Assembly: GCA_040904825.1 (NCBI GenBank)
Contig: JBBDSU010000016.1
Span: 1 to 11,028, forward strand
From: JBBDSU01 sp040904825
GTDB lineage: Bacteria; Actinomycetota; Nitriliruptoria; Nitriliruptorales; Nitriliruptoraceae
Length of the DNA stretch: 11,028 nucleotides
Direction of reading: 5' to 3'
This document shows, piece after piece, positions 1 to 7,165 of this stretch. Position numbers and translations under genes: made by a program. Each line of letters starts with the position of its first letter. Position 1 is the stretch's first letter. Below the pieces are notes generated by a model, which was given only the letters and a program-made list of their open reading frames with translations, searched no databases and was not told the DNA's origin.

Positions 1-1850
1 CTGGCCATCGCCCACTTGTCGTCCGCCGATTGCCCGGTGGCTCCAGCGGTCATCCTGTAGGTGCCCGTGGCCGACAGCAGGGCATCGCTCGTCGCGCGTT
101 CGTCGCGCACGACCTGCCAATCCCACACCCCGGCGACACTGATGCCAGCCGCGAATGTTCCTGGGTGCTTTGTCAATGAGGCCAACGTCAGATATCCGCC
201 GTACGAGATGCCCCAGATGGCAACGGCGCTGGGAGCGACCCAGTCCTGCTCGGCAAGCCATCGACCGGCGTCGACACAGTCGGTGACGTCGATGTCGCCC
301 ATGCGACCCCACAGCGCGGTCTGGTAGTCGAGGCCGTAGCCACTGCTGCCTCGGTAGTCGACGGTCAGCACCGCCCACCCGCGGTTGACGAGGTACTGGT
401 GCCATGACATCGGAGCGAGGTACGGCAATCCGGGATGCCATCCGTGACGCATCTGATCGATGGTGCCACCATGCGCGAAGATCAACGCTCGACGGGGACG
501 TTGCGGGTCGAGATTCCCGGCGACGTACAGGTCGGCGTGGATGAGCGTCCCGTCCCGGGCAACAATGCGGACATGGCGTGGCACGGTCGTTGTGCCAACC
601 CAGGCGCCTGGCATCGAACGAGTGAGCTGGTGAGCCGTACCGGTGGCGGAGTTGAGCCCCCAGATATCGGGGCTGTGATGCGGGCCGGCATGCAGGAACG
701 CAACGTCGACGCTGGCTTGACAAGCACCTGAGCGCGTCGCACGGGGCGGACGCGGCACAGGCCACCAGTTGGTGCCGGGCAGCTGGGTCAACTGTTGGGC
801 AGTGCCGCCGGCCGGCAATGGACTGTCGGGGAGCGCGGCGACCGTTGCATCCGGATCGATTGGAGTGCGCCATAGTTGCCGCTGCGACCAGTCGCCTTCC
901 GATGACACGAAGAAGATCGAGCGTCCGTCTGGGCTCCATCGGGGGTGGTCGAAGCGTCCGCCTCCGGTGCAATCGAAGGCGCCGCTCGTCAAAGGTGTCA
1001 GCGTGCCTGATGTCAGCGACCACAGGTCGAGGTGCGCCCAGCCGTCGCGAACACGGGTGATGACAAGGTGGCCGCCATCTGGACTTGCAATAGGACCAAC
1101 CGGGAACCCGTGGGCGCCAGCCCCAGCCAGGACATCGTCGCCACGTTCCGTGAGGATCACTGTGGCCGCGCCCGAAGCCACGTCGACGATCTCGTAGACA
1201 CGTTCGAGGGGTGGTCGGTCGATCGTCACGACAAGCCGGTGTGCGGCCATCCAGCAGAACCCTGTGACAAAGCCGTCCACAGGCCCGCGCCAGCGGACGG
1301 TGCCGTCGGTTCCAACGACGATCAGGCCGCGACGGCCATCGTCCCGGGTTGCAAGCGCAAGGTGGCGGCTGTCGAGTGACCACTTTACGGCGTGAGCCGG
1401 ACCCGGGTTGATGATGCCAACCTCGACTTCGAGGGACCATGTGCGCGGATCGGCGCCGGGTTTCCAGGTGACGAGCCGACGATCGACCACGGCGGCAATT
1501 TCATCGTGTGTGGGCGCGGCGGCTACGTGGTCAGCAGCCCCGACAGTTATGGTGCGCCCACCTCGCCTCGGGTCAGCGAGCATCCCAATGCCACGATCGT
1601 CGGACCACGCAAGGCCGCCACCGGCCAGAGGTGCCCACGATGTCACGGTCCCGCTCGTTGTTGCCCGGCGTGGTTCGCTCACGGCCTCGGCGTGAGGGTC
1701 TGATCGGTCGAAACCCACCCACCATACGTCGGTCGACCCACCGTCGTTCCACAGGAATCCGAGCCAATCTCCAGTAATGCCGAACTCGACGTTTGACGGG
1801 TACTTGATGCCGAGCACGTCGTCGATCGTCAGCCGTTTCCCGTCGTTCAC
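1..1850 (-). CDS. S9 family (prolyl oligopeptidase-like) serine peptidase, C-terminus cut by window edge
   Basis: I translated this frame by hand. It stays open for 616 codons from a GTG at 1850 to the window edge. The N-terminal two thirds look like a beta-propeller gate, with repeated PD40/WD40-like blades such as RWSPDGRSIFF (codons near 925-895). The alpha/beta-hydrolase part follows: HGG (about residues 460-462), DYRGSSGYG, and the nucleophile elbow GISYGGY with Ser549 (codon 206-204). The catalytic Asp and His should lie past the left edge and cannot be checked. The family cleaves short peptides, often as aminopeptidases. There is no signal peptide, so I infer a cytoplasmic enzyme. The GTG start overlaps the stop of the upstream oxidoreductase in the sequence GTGA, which suggests translational coupling. 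The first residues (VNDGKRLTIDDVLGIKYPS) fit the start of the propeller. The family call is firm; the substrate is unknown. Confidence 0.9.
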   Translation of the reverse strand, partial: MNDGKRLTIDDVLGIKYPSNVEFGITGDWLGFLWNDGGSTDVWWVGFDRSDPHAEAVSEPRRATTSGTVTSWAPLAGGGLAWSDDRGIGMLADPRRGGRTITVGAADHVAAAPTHDEIAAVVDRRLVTWKPGADPRTWSLEVEVGIINPGPAHAVKWSLDSRHLALATRDDGRRGLIVVGTDGTVRWRGPVDGFVTGFCWMAAHRLVVTIDRPPLERVYEIVDVASGAATVILTERGDDVLAGAGAHGFPVGPIASPDGGHLVITRVRDGWAHLDLWSLTSGTLTPLTSGAFDCTGGGRFDHPRWSPDGRSIFFVSSEGDWSQRQLWRTPIDPDATVAALPDSPLPAGGTAQQLTQLPGTNWWPVPRPPRATRSGACQASVDVAFLHAGPHHSPDIWGLNSATGTAHQLTRSMPGAWVGTTTVPRHVRIVARDGTLIHADLYVAGNLDPQRPRRALIFAHGGTIDQMRHGWHPGLPYLAPMSWHQYLVNRGWAVLTVDYRGSSGYGLDYQTALWGRMGDIDVTDCVDAGRWLAEQDWVAPSAVAIWGISYGGYLTLASLTKHPGTFAAGISVAGVWDWQVVRDERATSDALLSATGTYRMTAGATGQSADDKWAMA

Positions 1851-2821
1851 GAGAATTGCACCAGCACCTTGCCGTGCTTGCCCTGAGATGCCAAGTGGTC
1901 GAACGCGGCGGCGACGCCATCGACGTCGAACACCCGGTCGATGATCGGTGCCATCTCTCCGGCTGCCAGCGCGGGCAGAACCTCGCGTTCAAACGCGCGG
2001 ACGACCGCAGCTTTGTCTTCCAGGCTGCGTGAGCGCAGCACGGTTCCGCGGATCGATGCGCGCTTCTGCATCAGCTTGATCAGTGGGATGTCGCTCCGGG
2101 ACCCGGCCGCCACCCCCACCACGATGATCCTGCCGCCCGCCGCCAGCGCGTCGAAATTGGCAGGAAAGTGCGGCGCACCGACGACCTCCAGGATCACATC
2201 GGCGCCGCGACCGTTGGTTGCGTGAAGGACCTGATCGGCGAAGCCGTCGTCATCGATCCACGTGACGCGTCCCCCTGCATCGCCAGCGTCAGTCGGACGA
2301 TGACGACTCACGGCCAGCACACGAGCGCCGGTCATTGCCCCGATCTGCAGTGCCGCGCCCCCGACGCCTCCGTTGGCGCCGTGCACCAGCAGGATCTCAC
2401 CCATCGTCAGGTCAGCCTGAGAGCGGATGGCATCGTGGGCGGTCATGAACACTTCAGGGACGGCGGCAGCGGCTGCGTCATCGAGCCGATCTGGCACGGG
2501 TGCCAGACACCGCTCGTGTACCAGAACACGATTGGCAAGTCCCCCGCCAGCCACCAGTCCGAACACGCGGTCGCCGACCTTCCAGCGAAGAACTCGGCTC
2601 CCACACGCGATGACTTCACCGGCGACCTCTAGACCGGGGATGTCGGCCGGAACTCCCGCCGGCGGCGGGTATCGACCTTCGCGTTGTTGCAGGTCGGCGG
2701 GGTTGATCCCTGCGTAGGTCACCGCGACCAGAACTTCCTCGCCGACCGGATCCGGATCGGGCCGCTCGGTGACACGGATCACGTCGTTGTCACCTGCGCC
2801 GATGAACGTGACAGCACGCAT
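1847..2821 (-). CDS. Zinc-free MDR quinone oxidoreductase, PIG3/Qor type
   Basis: A 324-residue NAD(P)H-dependent medium-chain reductase. The N-terminal GroES-like half carries GINPADLQQREGRYPPP (about residues 38-54) and GLEVAG, typical of the PIG3 (TP53I3) quinone oxidoreductase branch. The Rossmann half has the cofactor loop HGANGGVGG (147-155) and LEVVG (211-215). The cysteines that bind structural zinc in alcohol dehydrogenases are absent, as expected for Qor enzymes. Family members reduce quinones or related electrophiles with NADPH. I chose the ATG at 2821 because GAAAGG sits about 6 bases upstream and the length matches the family (about 325). The frame stays open back to 3214, but that extension is antisense to uppP and has no domain. 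The gene overlaps the following S9 peptidase by 4 bases, so the two probably form one operon. The physiological substrate is unknown. Confidence 0.9.
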   Translation of the reverse strand: MRAVTFIGAGDNDVIRVTERPDPDPVGEEVLVAVTYAGINPADLQQREGRYPPPAGVPADIPGLEVAGEVIACGSRVLRWKVGDRVFGLVAGGGLANRVLVHERCLAPVPDRLDDAAAAAVPEVFMTAHDAIRSQADLTMGEILLVHGANGGVGGAALQIGAMTGARVLAVSRHRPTDAGDAGGRVTWIDDDGFADQVLHATNGRGADVILEVVGAPHFPANFDALAAGGRIIVVGVAAGSRSDIPLIKLMQKRASIRGTVLRSRSLEDKAAVVRAFEREVLPALAAGEMAPIIDRVFDVDGVAAAFDHLASQGKHGKVLVQFS

Positions 2822-2845
2822 GTCGATCCTTTCGATGTGGTCGGC

Positions 2846-2855
2846 ACCGTAGTCT
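2846..2855. promoter_or_regulatory. Candidate shared (bidirectional) -10 region between the oxidoreductase and uppP
   Basis: The 61-base gap between the divergent genes contains ACCGTAGTCT. Read on the plus strand it gives the -10-like hexamer TAGTCT (2850-2855), about 28 bases before the uppP ATG. Read on the minus strand it gives TACGGT (2851-2846), about 25 bases before the oxidoreductase ATG. Both fit TANNNT and share the same TA pair. No good -35 box is visible on either side. This is inference from motif and position only. Confidence 0.35.
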
Positions 2856-2882
2856 GGCGACGACTGACCGATCGGATCTTCG

Positions 2883-3761
2883 ATGACGCTCCTCGTGGCG
2901 CTCCTGCTGGGCGCTGTGCAGGGCCTGTTCATGTTCGTGCCGGTCAGTTCGACGAGCCATCTGGTGCTTACCCAAACATGGTTGCGCCATGCGGGTGTCG
3001 AGTTGCCTCCACCCGACAGCCCTGAATTGATCCTGTTCGATCTGGTCGTGCACGTGGGGACCCTGGTATCGGTTGTGATCGTGCTGCGCGTATGGCTGGC
3101 CGACCTGGTGGGCGACTTCGTCACAGAAATCAAGCAAGGCCAGTGGTGGCGCACAGACCCCGAGCGACCAGCGACACGCCTGGTTGCGCTGGGCATCTTG
3201 GCTGTCACCGTCACCGGGGTGCTGGGGCTTGCCGCCTACGAGCCGCTCACCTCAGCGTTCGGGTCACCCACCTCGGTTGCGATCGCACTGTTCGTCACCG
3301 GTGGATTGCTGTGGTGGACCGACTCAATGACGCCTGGCGCGACGTTGGGCCGGATGCGCTTCGGGTGGCGGGGACCCGGTCAGGTGACGGTCGGGATTGC
3401 GGTGCTCATAGGCGTAGCACAGGCTGCGGCGCTGATGCCCGGCTTGTCGCGCAGCGGGACGACGATCTTTGCGGCGTTGCTGCTGGGGCTCGATCGGAAA
3501 CTGGCCGCGCGCTTCTCGTTCACCATTGCCATTCCCACGATCCTTGCCGCTACGGGACTCCAGGCAGTCAGGGTCGCCATGGACGAAGGCTTCGGCACGA
3601 TCAGTTGGTCAGCGATGGCCGTCGGATTCGTTGTCGCCGCCGCAGTGGGAACCGTCGCGCTATGGGGAGTGCTCAAGATGCTTGAAGCGGCAAAGTTCCG
3701 GGTGTTCTCGTTCTACGTGTGGACGCTGGCCACGGTCGTGCTGGTCACCGGAGTCGCCTGA
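2883..3761 (+). CDS. uppP: UppP/BacA-family undecaprenyl-diphosphate phosphatase with altered motif 1
   Basis: A 292-residue polytopic membrane protein whose hydrophobic segments cover most of its length. UppP removes one phosphate from undecaprenyl diphosphate, recycling the lipid carrier used for peptidoglycan and other envelope polymers. Visible family marks are the first re-entrant region VPVSSTSHLVL (residues 19-29, with Ser22, Ser23 and His26), HVGTL (57-61), the arginine motif MPGLSRSGTT (185-194, Arg190), and a C-terminal FRVFSFYVW that matches the family's FxxFxxY ending. Motif 1 is normally (E/Q)xxxE; here it reads QGLFM, so the second acidic residue (Glu21 in E. coli BacA) is Met17. 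Everything else supports the family, but activity may differ. The ATG at 2883 has only a weak Shine-Dalgarno (GGAT) and gives the normal N-terminus and length. It converges on fur across 16 bases. Confidence 0.88.
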   Translation: MTLLVALLLGAVQGLFMFVPVSSTSHLVLTQTWLRHAGVELPPPDSPELILFDLVVHVGTLVSVVIVLRVWLADLVGDFVTEIKQGQWWRTDPERPATRLVALGILAVTVTGVLGLAAYEPLTSAFGSPTSVAIALFVTGGLLWWTDSMTPGATLGRMRFGWRGPGQVTVGIAVLIGVAQAAALMPGLSRSGTTIFAALLLGLDRKLAARFSFTIAIPTILAATGLQAVRVAMDEGFGTISWSAMAVGFVVAAAVGTVALWGVLKMLEAAKFRVFSFYVWTLATVVLVTGVA

Positions 3762-3777
3762 ACCAGGTGGGGACTCG

Positions 3778-4200
3778 TCAGCAACGGACGGCGCATAACC
3801 GGCACAGCCCAGTGACGGTCAGGTCGATCTCCTCGACCTGGAACCCGTGATCACCAGCCAGGTGGTCGCGGATGCTCGCGACCAGCGTGCCGACATGGTG
3901 ATCGACGCGCCCGCACCGGCGGCACACCATGTGGAAATGTTCGTCGGGATGGGCCGTTTCCCACCGTCCGGCGTCAGAGTCTTGGAAACGACTGACGCGG
4001 GCGAGGCCGAGCTCTTCGAACAGTGCGAGCGTTCTGTAGACGGAAGCTGGGTCGACCTCGTGGTCCACCAGTGCGGCGATCTCGTCGGCGGTGATGTGAT
4101 GACCGGCGCGCTGAAGCGCTTCCCACACGCTGCGGCGCGGCCGGGTCACCCGGTAGCCGTGGGTGCGCAGCGTGGCGTCAAGGTCAACGAGTGCGTCCAT
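3778..4200 (-). CDS. Fur-family metal-responsive transcriptional regulator
   Basis: A 140-residue protein of normal Fur length. The N-terminal winged helix shows GYRVTRPRRSVWEAL (residues 15-29), the ITADEIAALV helix and the recognition-helix region DPASVYRTLALFEELGL (50-66). The C-terminal dimerisation and metal region carries EHFHMVCRRC (87-96) and ends LCRLCAVRC (132-140). The pairs Cys93/Cys96 and Cys133/Cys136 form the classical structural zinc site, and His88 and His90 are probable regulatory ligands. Cys140 is an extra terminal cysteine. Whether it senses iron, zinc, manganese or peroxide (Fur, Zur, Mur or PerR) cannot be decided from the sequence. No metal transporter is adjacent, so context does not help. 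The ATG at 4200 has no Shine-Dalgarno, but TACGCT lies 7 bases before it, consistent with a leaderless transcript. The helicase gene ends 37 bases upstream on the same strand. Confidence 0.9.
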   Translation of the reverse strand: MDALVDLDATLRTHGYRVTRPRRSVWEALQRAGHHITADEIAALVDHEVDPASVYRTLALFEELGLARVSRFQDSDAGRWETAHPDEHFHMVCRRCGRVDHHVGTLVASIRDHLAGDHGFQVEEIDLTVTGLCRLCAVRC

Positions 4201-4207
4201 GGAAAGG

Positions 4208-4213
4208 AGCGTA
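4208..4213 (-). promoter_or_regulatory. Candidate -10 element for a leaderless fur transcript
   Basis: Minus-strand TACGCT ends 7 bases before the fur ATG, so transcription would begin at or beside the start codon. The absence of a Shine-Dalgarno before this ATG agrees with a leaderless mRNA, which is common in actinobacteria. No clear -35 box is seen. Confidence 0.45.
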
Positions 4214-4237
4214 CGACGTGGCTACACCGGCGTGCTA

Positions 4238-5869
4238 TCAGGATGAGTCGATCCAACGGTCTGCGGCAGCCAGACGCACTTCAAGGTCTTTGACGGTTGC
4301 TTCGGACACCGTGGTAATCCCGGCGGTTGCGTTGAGCTGGGCGTTGATGGCTTCGGGACTGAGTCCGGTGAGGTGTCCGAGCATCCTTGCGCGGTCGGCG
4401 TTGGCCTGACGCAGTTCGCGTTTGCGCCGCGTGCGGCTGACCGTCACCGTTGCTCCGCCAGCGCCGCCGTCACCGCCGCCACGGGGAGGAGGCGGCAGGA
4501 ATTCGATGTCGAGTTCGAAGTGGTCAGGCGCGTCGAGATCGTCGACGATCAGGTCTTCGGGGTGGGCATCGTCGAAGATGCTGCTCGGGTTGTCATTCAT
4601 CTCCGGTGTCGCCGAAATCGCGGCGAACAGGGACAGTTGATCGGCGTCATCGGTTGTCGGAATTCCGTCGAGCTCCACGGGTAGCTGATCCCCGTCGTGT
4701 TCGCGACGCCGCAGCGAGTGGGTGCGGGCTTGGCCAAGCTGGTGGGCATGCGCGCGCAGTCTCATGTCGTCAGGGATGAACATGAAGGCCTTCTGGCGGC
4801 GCATCGTCGGCTGCCAGCGCACGATCCGGCCGACGGCCTGCCGGAAGAACAGGTCAGTGACGATGTTGGTCGCGTAGACCCCGACACGCAGCCGTGGTAC
4901 GTCCACACCTTCTGAAACCATCCGTACCGCAACTATCCAGGGATCGGTACTGCTGGAGAAGTCCGCGATCTTCTCGCTGGCCAGCGGGTCGTCGGACGTC
5001 GCCACGACCGCATCGACGTCCAGGCGACGCAGCAGTCTCCGGATGTCATGGGCGTGTTCGACATCCATCGCAATCGCCAGACCTGCCGCATCAGCGTGTT
5101 GGCTCCGCAGATGCATCAGTTGCTGGTGGGCCTGTCCGAGAACCGTCGGCAACCATTCCCCTTGTGGGGACAGAGCGGTGCGCAGGCGCTGGGAAGCGCC
5201 GGTGCGGTCGAGCGGGTCGTCGAACGATGCCTTCATCAGCGCACCATCTGGAGCGGACCACTCCATGTGACCGCCTATGGCCGGAAAGAACACCGGCCGG
5301 ACCACACCGCCGTCTGCCAGGGCGGCGCCGTAGTCATAAACGTAGTCAGCGACCGCCTCGTCGAATTCGTAGCGAACAAACGGAATCGGATCTTCGTCAC
5401 TACGGAAGGGAGTGCCGGACAGACTCAGCCGATGGGCCGCAGGTTCGAAGGCTGTGGCGACTCCACCACCCCACGCGCGGTCGGTCCCTGCATGGTGGAT
5501 TTCATCAAGGACGATGAAGCCGTCGTCAGCCCACCGTCGCAGCGAGCCGTCGCTGGAGGCCACTTGCTGGTAGGTGACGACAATGCCGTGCATGTCAGAC
5601 GGCCATCCGTCGGCGGCACGCCACGACGGTTCGAGTTGGAGCCCGAACTGTGCGGCAGCTTCAGTCCACTGGTGCTTGAGATGCAATGTGGGAGTGACGA
5701 CGATCACAGGCCGATGGGGATAGTGGGCCAAATCGCGGACAATCGCCGTCAGTGCGAACGTTGTCTTGCCAGCGCCGGGCGTCGCGACTGCCAGGAAATC
5801 CCGGTGCTGTCGTGATTCGAACGCTTCGAGGGCAGCCTTCTGCCACCGACGCAACCGGAGTCGTCGCAT
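4238..5869 (-). CDS. SF2 DEAD/DEAH-like (XPB/ResIII type) helicase
   Basis: A two-lobed superfamily 2 helicase of 543 residues. Numbered from the ATG at 5869, it shows WQKAALEAF near the N-terminus (Q-motif-like position), Walker A ATPGAGKTT (29-37), Walker B DEIHH (122-126), motif III SGTPFR (151-156), motif V VSEGVDVP (318-325) and motif VI QAVGRIVR (344-351). After the helicase core come an acidic stretch, a flexible PPPPRGGGDGGAGG linker (about 460-473), and a basic C-terminal helical segment of about 65 residues. The core resembles COG1061-type DNA helicases, so DNA unwinding in repair is likely but the target is unknown. I prefer 5869 because GGAGG lies upstream (5884-5880, 10 bases of spacing) and the protein then starts MRRLRLRRWQ. 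An in-frame ATG at 5899 would add 10 residues but has no Shine-Dalgarno. The PDZ gene is divergent. fur follows 37 bases downstream and may be partly co-transcribed. Confidence 0.88.
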   Translation of the reverse strand: MRRLRLRRWQKAALEAFESRQHRDFLAVATPGAGKTTFALTAIVRDLAHYPHRPVIVVTPTLHLKHQWTEAAAQFGLQLEPSWRAADGWPSDMHGIVVTYQQVASSDGSLRRWADDGFIVLDEIHHAGTDRAWGGGVATAFEPAAHRLSLSGTPFRSDEDPIPFVRYEFDEAVADYVYDYGAALADGGVVRPVFFPAIGGHMEWSAPDGALMKASFDDPLDRTGASQRLRTALSPQGEWLPTVLGQAHQQLMHLRSQHADAAGLAIAMDVEHAHDIRRLLRRLDVDAVVATSDDPLASEKIADFSSSTDPWIVAVRMVSEGVDVPRLRVGVYATNIVTDLFFRQAVGRIVRWQPTMRRQKAFMFIPDDMRLRAHAHQLGQARTHSLRRREHDGDQLPVELDGIPTTDDADQLSLFAAISATPEMNDNPSSIFDDAHPEDLIVDDLDAPDHFELDIEFLPPPPRGGGDGGAGGATVTVSRTRRKRELRQANADRARMLGHLTGLSPEAINAQLNATAGITTVSEATVKDLEVRLAAADRWIDSS

Positions 5870-5930
5870 CTTGCGGACACCTCCGGAATGTTCGACCATG
5901 CATCTATCGCCACAGCCGTGGCGGACGCGC

Positions 5931-5936
5931 AGCCTA
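5931..5936 (-). promoter_or_regulatory. Candidate -10 element for the SF2 helicase
   Basis: Minus-strand TAGGCT is identical to the hexamer before uvrD2. It would give a leader of about 55 bases that contains GGAGG and reaches the preferred ATG at 5869. No convincing -35 box is visible at the expected distance. Confidence 0.35.
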
Positions 5937-5953
5937 TGTGGGTGGAGGAGAGC

Positions 5954-7165
5954 ATGATGACGAGGCTGCGTGAGCGTCAGCGCTGGCTGTCACCCCGCAC
6001 GTGGAGTTCTCGCCGCAAGGCGATCACCGCTGCCGTGCTGGTGCTTGCCGTGGCGTTCACCCCGGTGCCGTGGCTGCACGCGGTGAGTGATCAGCCAGCG
6101 GGATGGACCTGGCGACTCGATGGCCGGCTCGTCGTCCAGGGCGAAGTCATGCAGCCGCCGGGCCGGTGGTCGTGGCTGACCGTCGGCAGACCGCCATTCC
6201 TGATCGAGGTGGCTCGCGATCGGCTGATCGGGACCGAGCAGCCCGCGCGGGATATGCGTATCGCGCCACCGGGTTCCCAGCCGCTGCTGGTCGAGCCTGT
6301 CGCAGCGGCGGTGGGACTCAGGCATGCCGGCGCTGACTTGCAGTTGGGATTGGTCGTCGAAGCTTTCGGTCCGCTTCGAGATGATCTTCCCGCGCATGCG
6401 ATCATCGTTGCGATCGACGGGGTGGAGTTGCGTTCGCGTGCCGACTGGATTGCCGCGTCGCAGAGCATTGGGGAGACCGTCACCTTCCGCACCGGCGACG
6501 GAGCTTCATATTCCGCGCGGGGGCCCGCGCTGCCCTATGAGCGCATCCGGGTGGTTGACCTGGGTCCGGAAGGCTTCGAGGCGGCGATCGGCGGGGTGGG
6601 CCGCTTGAGCAGGCTCAAGGTGGTCGAATGGTTCAGGTCACTGTCGCTCGGCAATTCACACGGGATGATGGTGGCGCTGGTGACCTACGCCCATTATGCG
6701 GACATCGATCTCGCTCGTGGCCGCCACATTGCGGGCACCGGGGGCATTATCGGCGACGGCACGGTCACCAGGATCAGCGGGTTGGCAGCCAAGGCTCGCG
6801 CGGCTCGGCGCGCGGGGGCTGACGTCATGTTCTTTCCGGCCTCGCAGGCCGAGGAACTGACCGACTTTGACACCCGCGGGATGCAACTCGTAGCCATCAA
6901 CAATCTGGCCGAGGCCATCGCCTGGTTGCAGGCCCCCGTCACAGGGCTTGCCGCCCACCGCGATGCGTCAGGTGTGCTCGTCGATCAGGTCGAGCAAGTC
7001 GTCTCCGTAGCGTTCCAGCTTGGTGGGACCGACCCCTGGACAGGCAGCGAGTTCACGCAGGTTCGCCGGGCGCCGTCCCGCGATCATGTGCAAGTGCCGG
7101 TCGTGGAAGACGAGGTAGGCGGGCACTCCAGTCGTCCGGGCTACATGGGCACGCCAGTCTCGTAG
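5954..7165 (+). CDS. Membrane-anchored PDZ / Lon-like serine protease (YlbL type) with antisense C-terminal tail
   Basis: A 403-residue protein from the ATG at 5954; an adjacent ATG at 5957 is equally possible. GGAGGAG at 5944-5950 supports this pair over an earlier in-frame ATG at 5888. A basic N-terminus leads into one membrane segment (about residues 22-40), so the rest should be extracytoplasmic. A PDZ-like region follows (about 118-190, with HAIIVAIDGVEL). The Lon-type (S16) domain has LGNSHGMM with the presumed nucleophile Ser235, GRHIAGTGGI, and GLAAKARAARRAGAD with the presumed Lys280, so the Ser-Lys dyad looks intact. The box is GNSHG where relatives usually have GPSAG. The fold should end near AEAIAWLQ (about residue 325). 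The frame has no stop there and continues about 75 residues; the last 65 are antisense to uvrD2 and look unstructured. Relatives are widespread in actinobacteria, often near uvrD2. Their substrates are unclear. Confidence 0.82.
   Translation: MMTRLRERQRWLSPRTWSSRRKAITAAVLVLAVAFTPVPWLHAVSDQPAGWTWRLDGRLVVQGEVMQPPGRWSWLTVGRPPFLIEVARDRLIGTEQPARDMRIAPPGSQPLLVEPVAAAVGLRHAGADLQLGLVVEAFGPLRDDLPAHAIIVAIDGVELRSRADWIAASQSIGETVTFRTGDGASYSARGPALPYERIRVVDLGPEGFEAAIGGVGRLSRLKVVEWFRSLSLGNSHGMMVALVTYAHYADIDLARGRHIAGTGGIIGDGTVTRISGLAAKARAARRAGADVMFFPASQAEELTDFDTRGMQLVAINNLAEAIAWLQAPVTGLAAHRDASGVLVDQVEQVVSVAFQLGGTDPWTGSEFTQVRRAPSRDHVQVPVVEDEVGGHSSRPGYMGTPVS

Noticed and set aside
1573..1992. A 139-codon minus-strand frame across the peptidase/oxidoreductase junction
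   Set aside because: It is a shadow frame. The GTG-started S9 peptidase frame through the same bases has clear propeller and hydrolase motifs.
2822..3214. N-terminal extension of the quinone oxidoreductase to 455 residues
   Set aside because: It is antisense to uppP, has no domain, and a good ribosome site precedes the ATG at 2821, which gives the normal family length.
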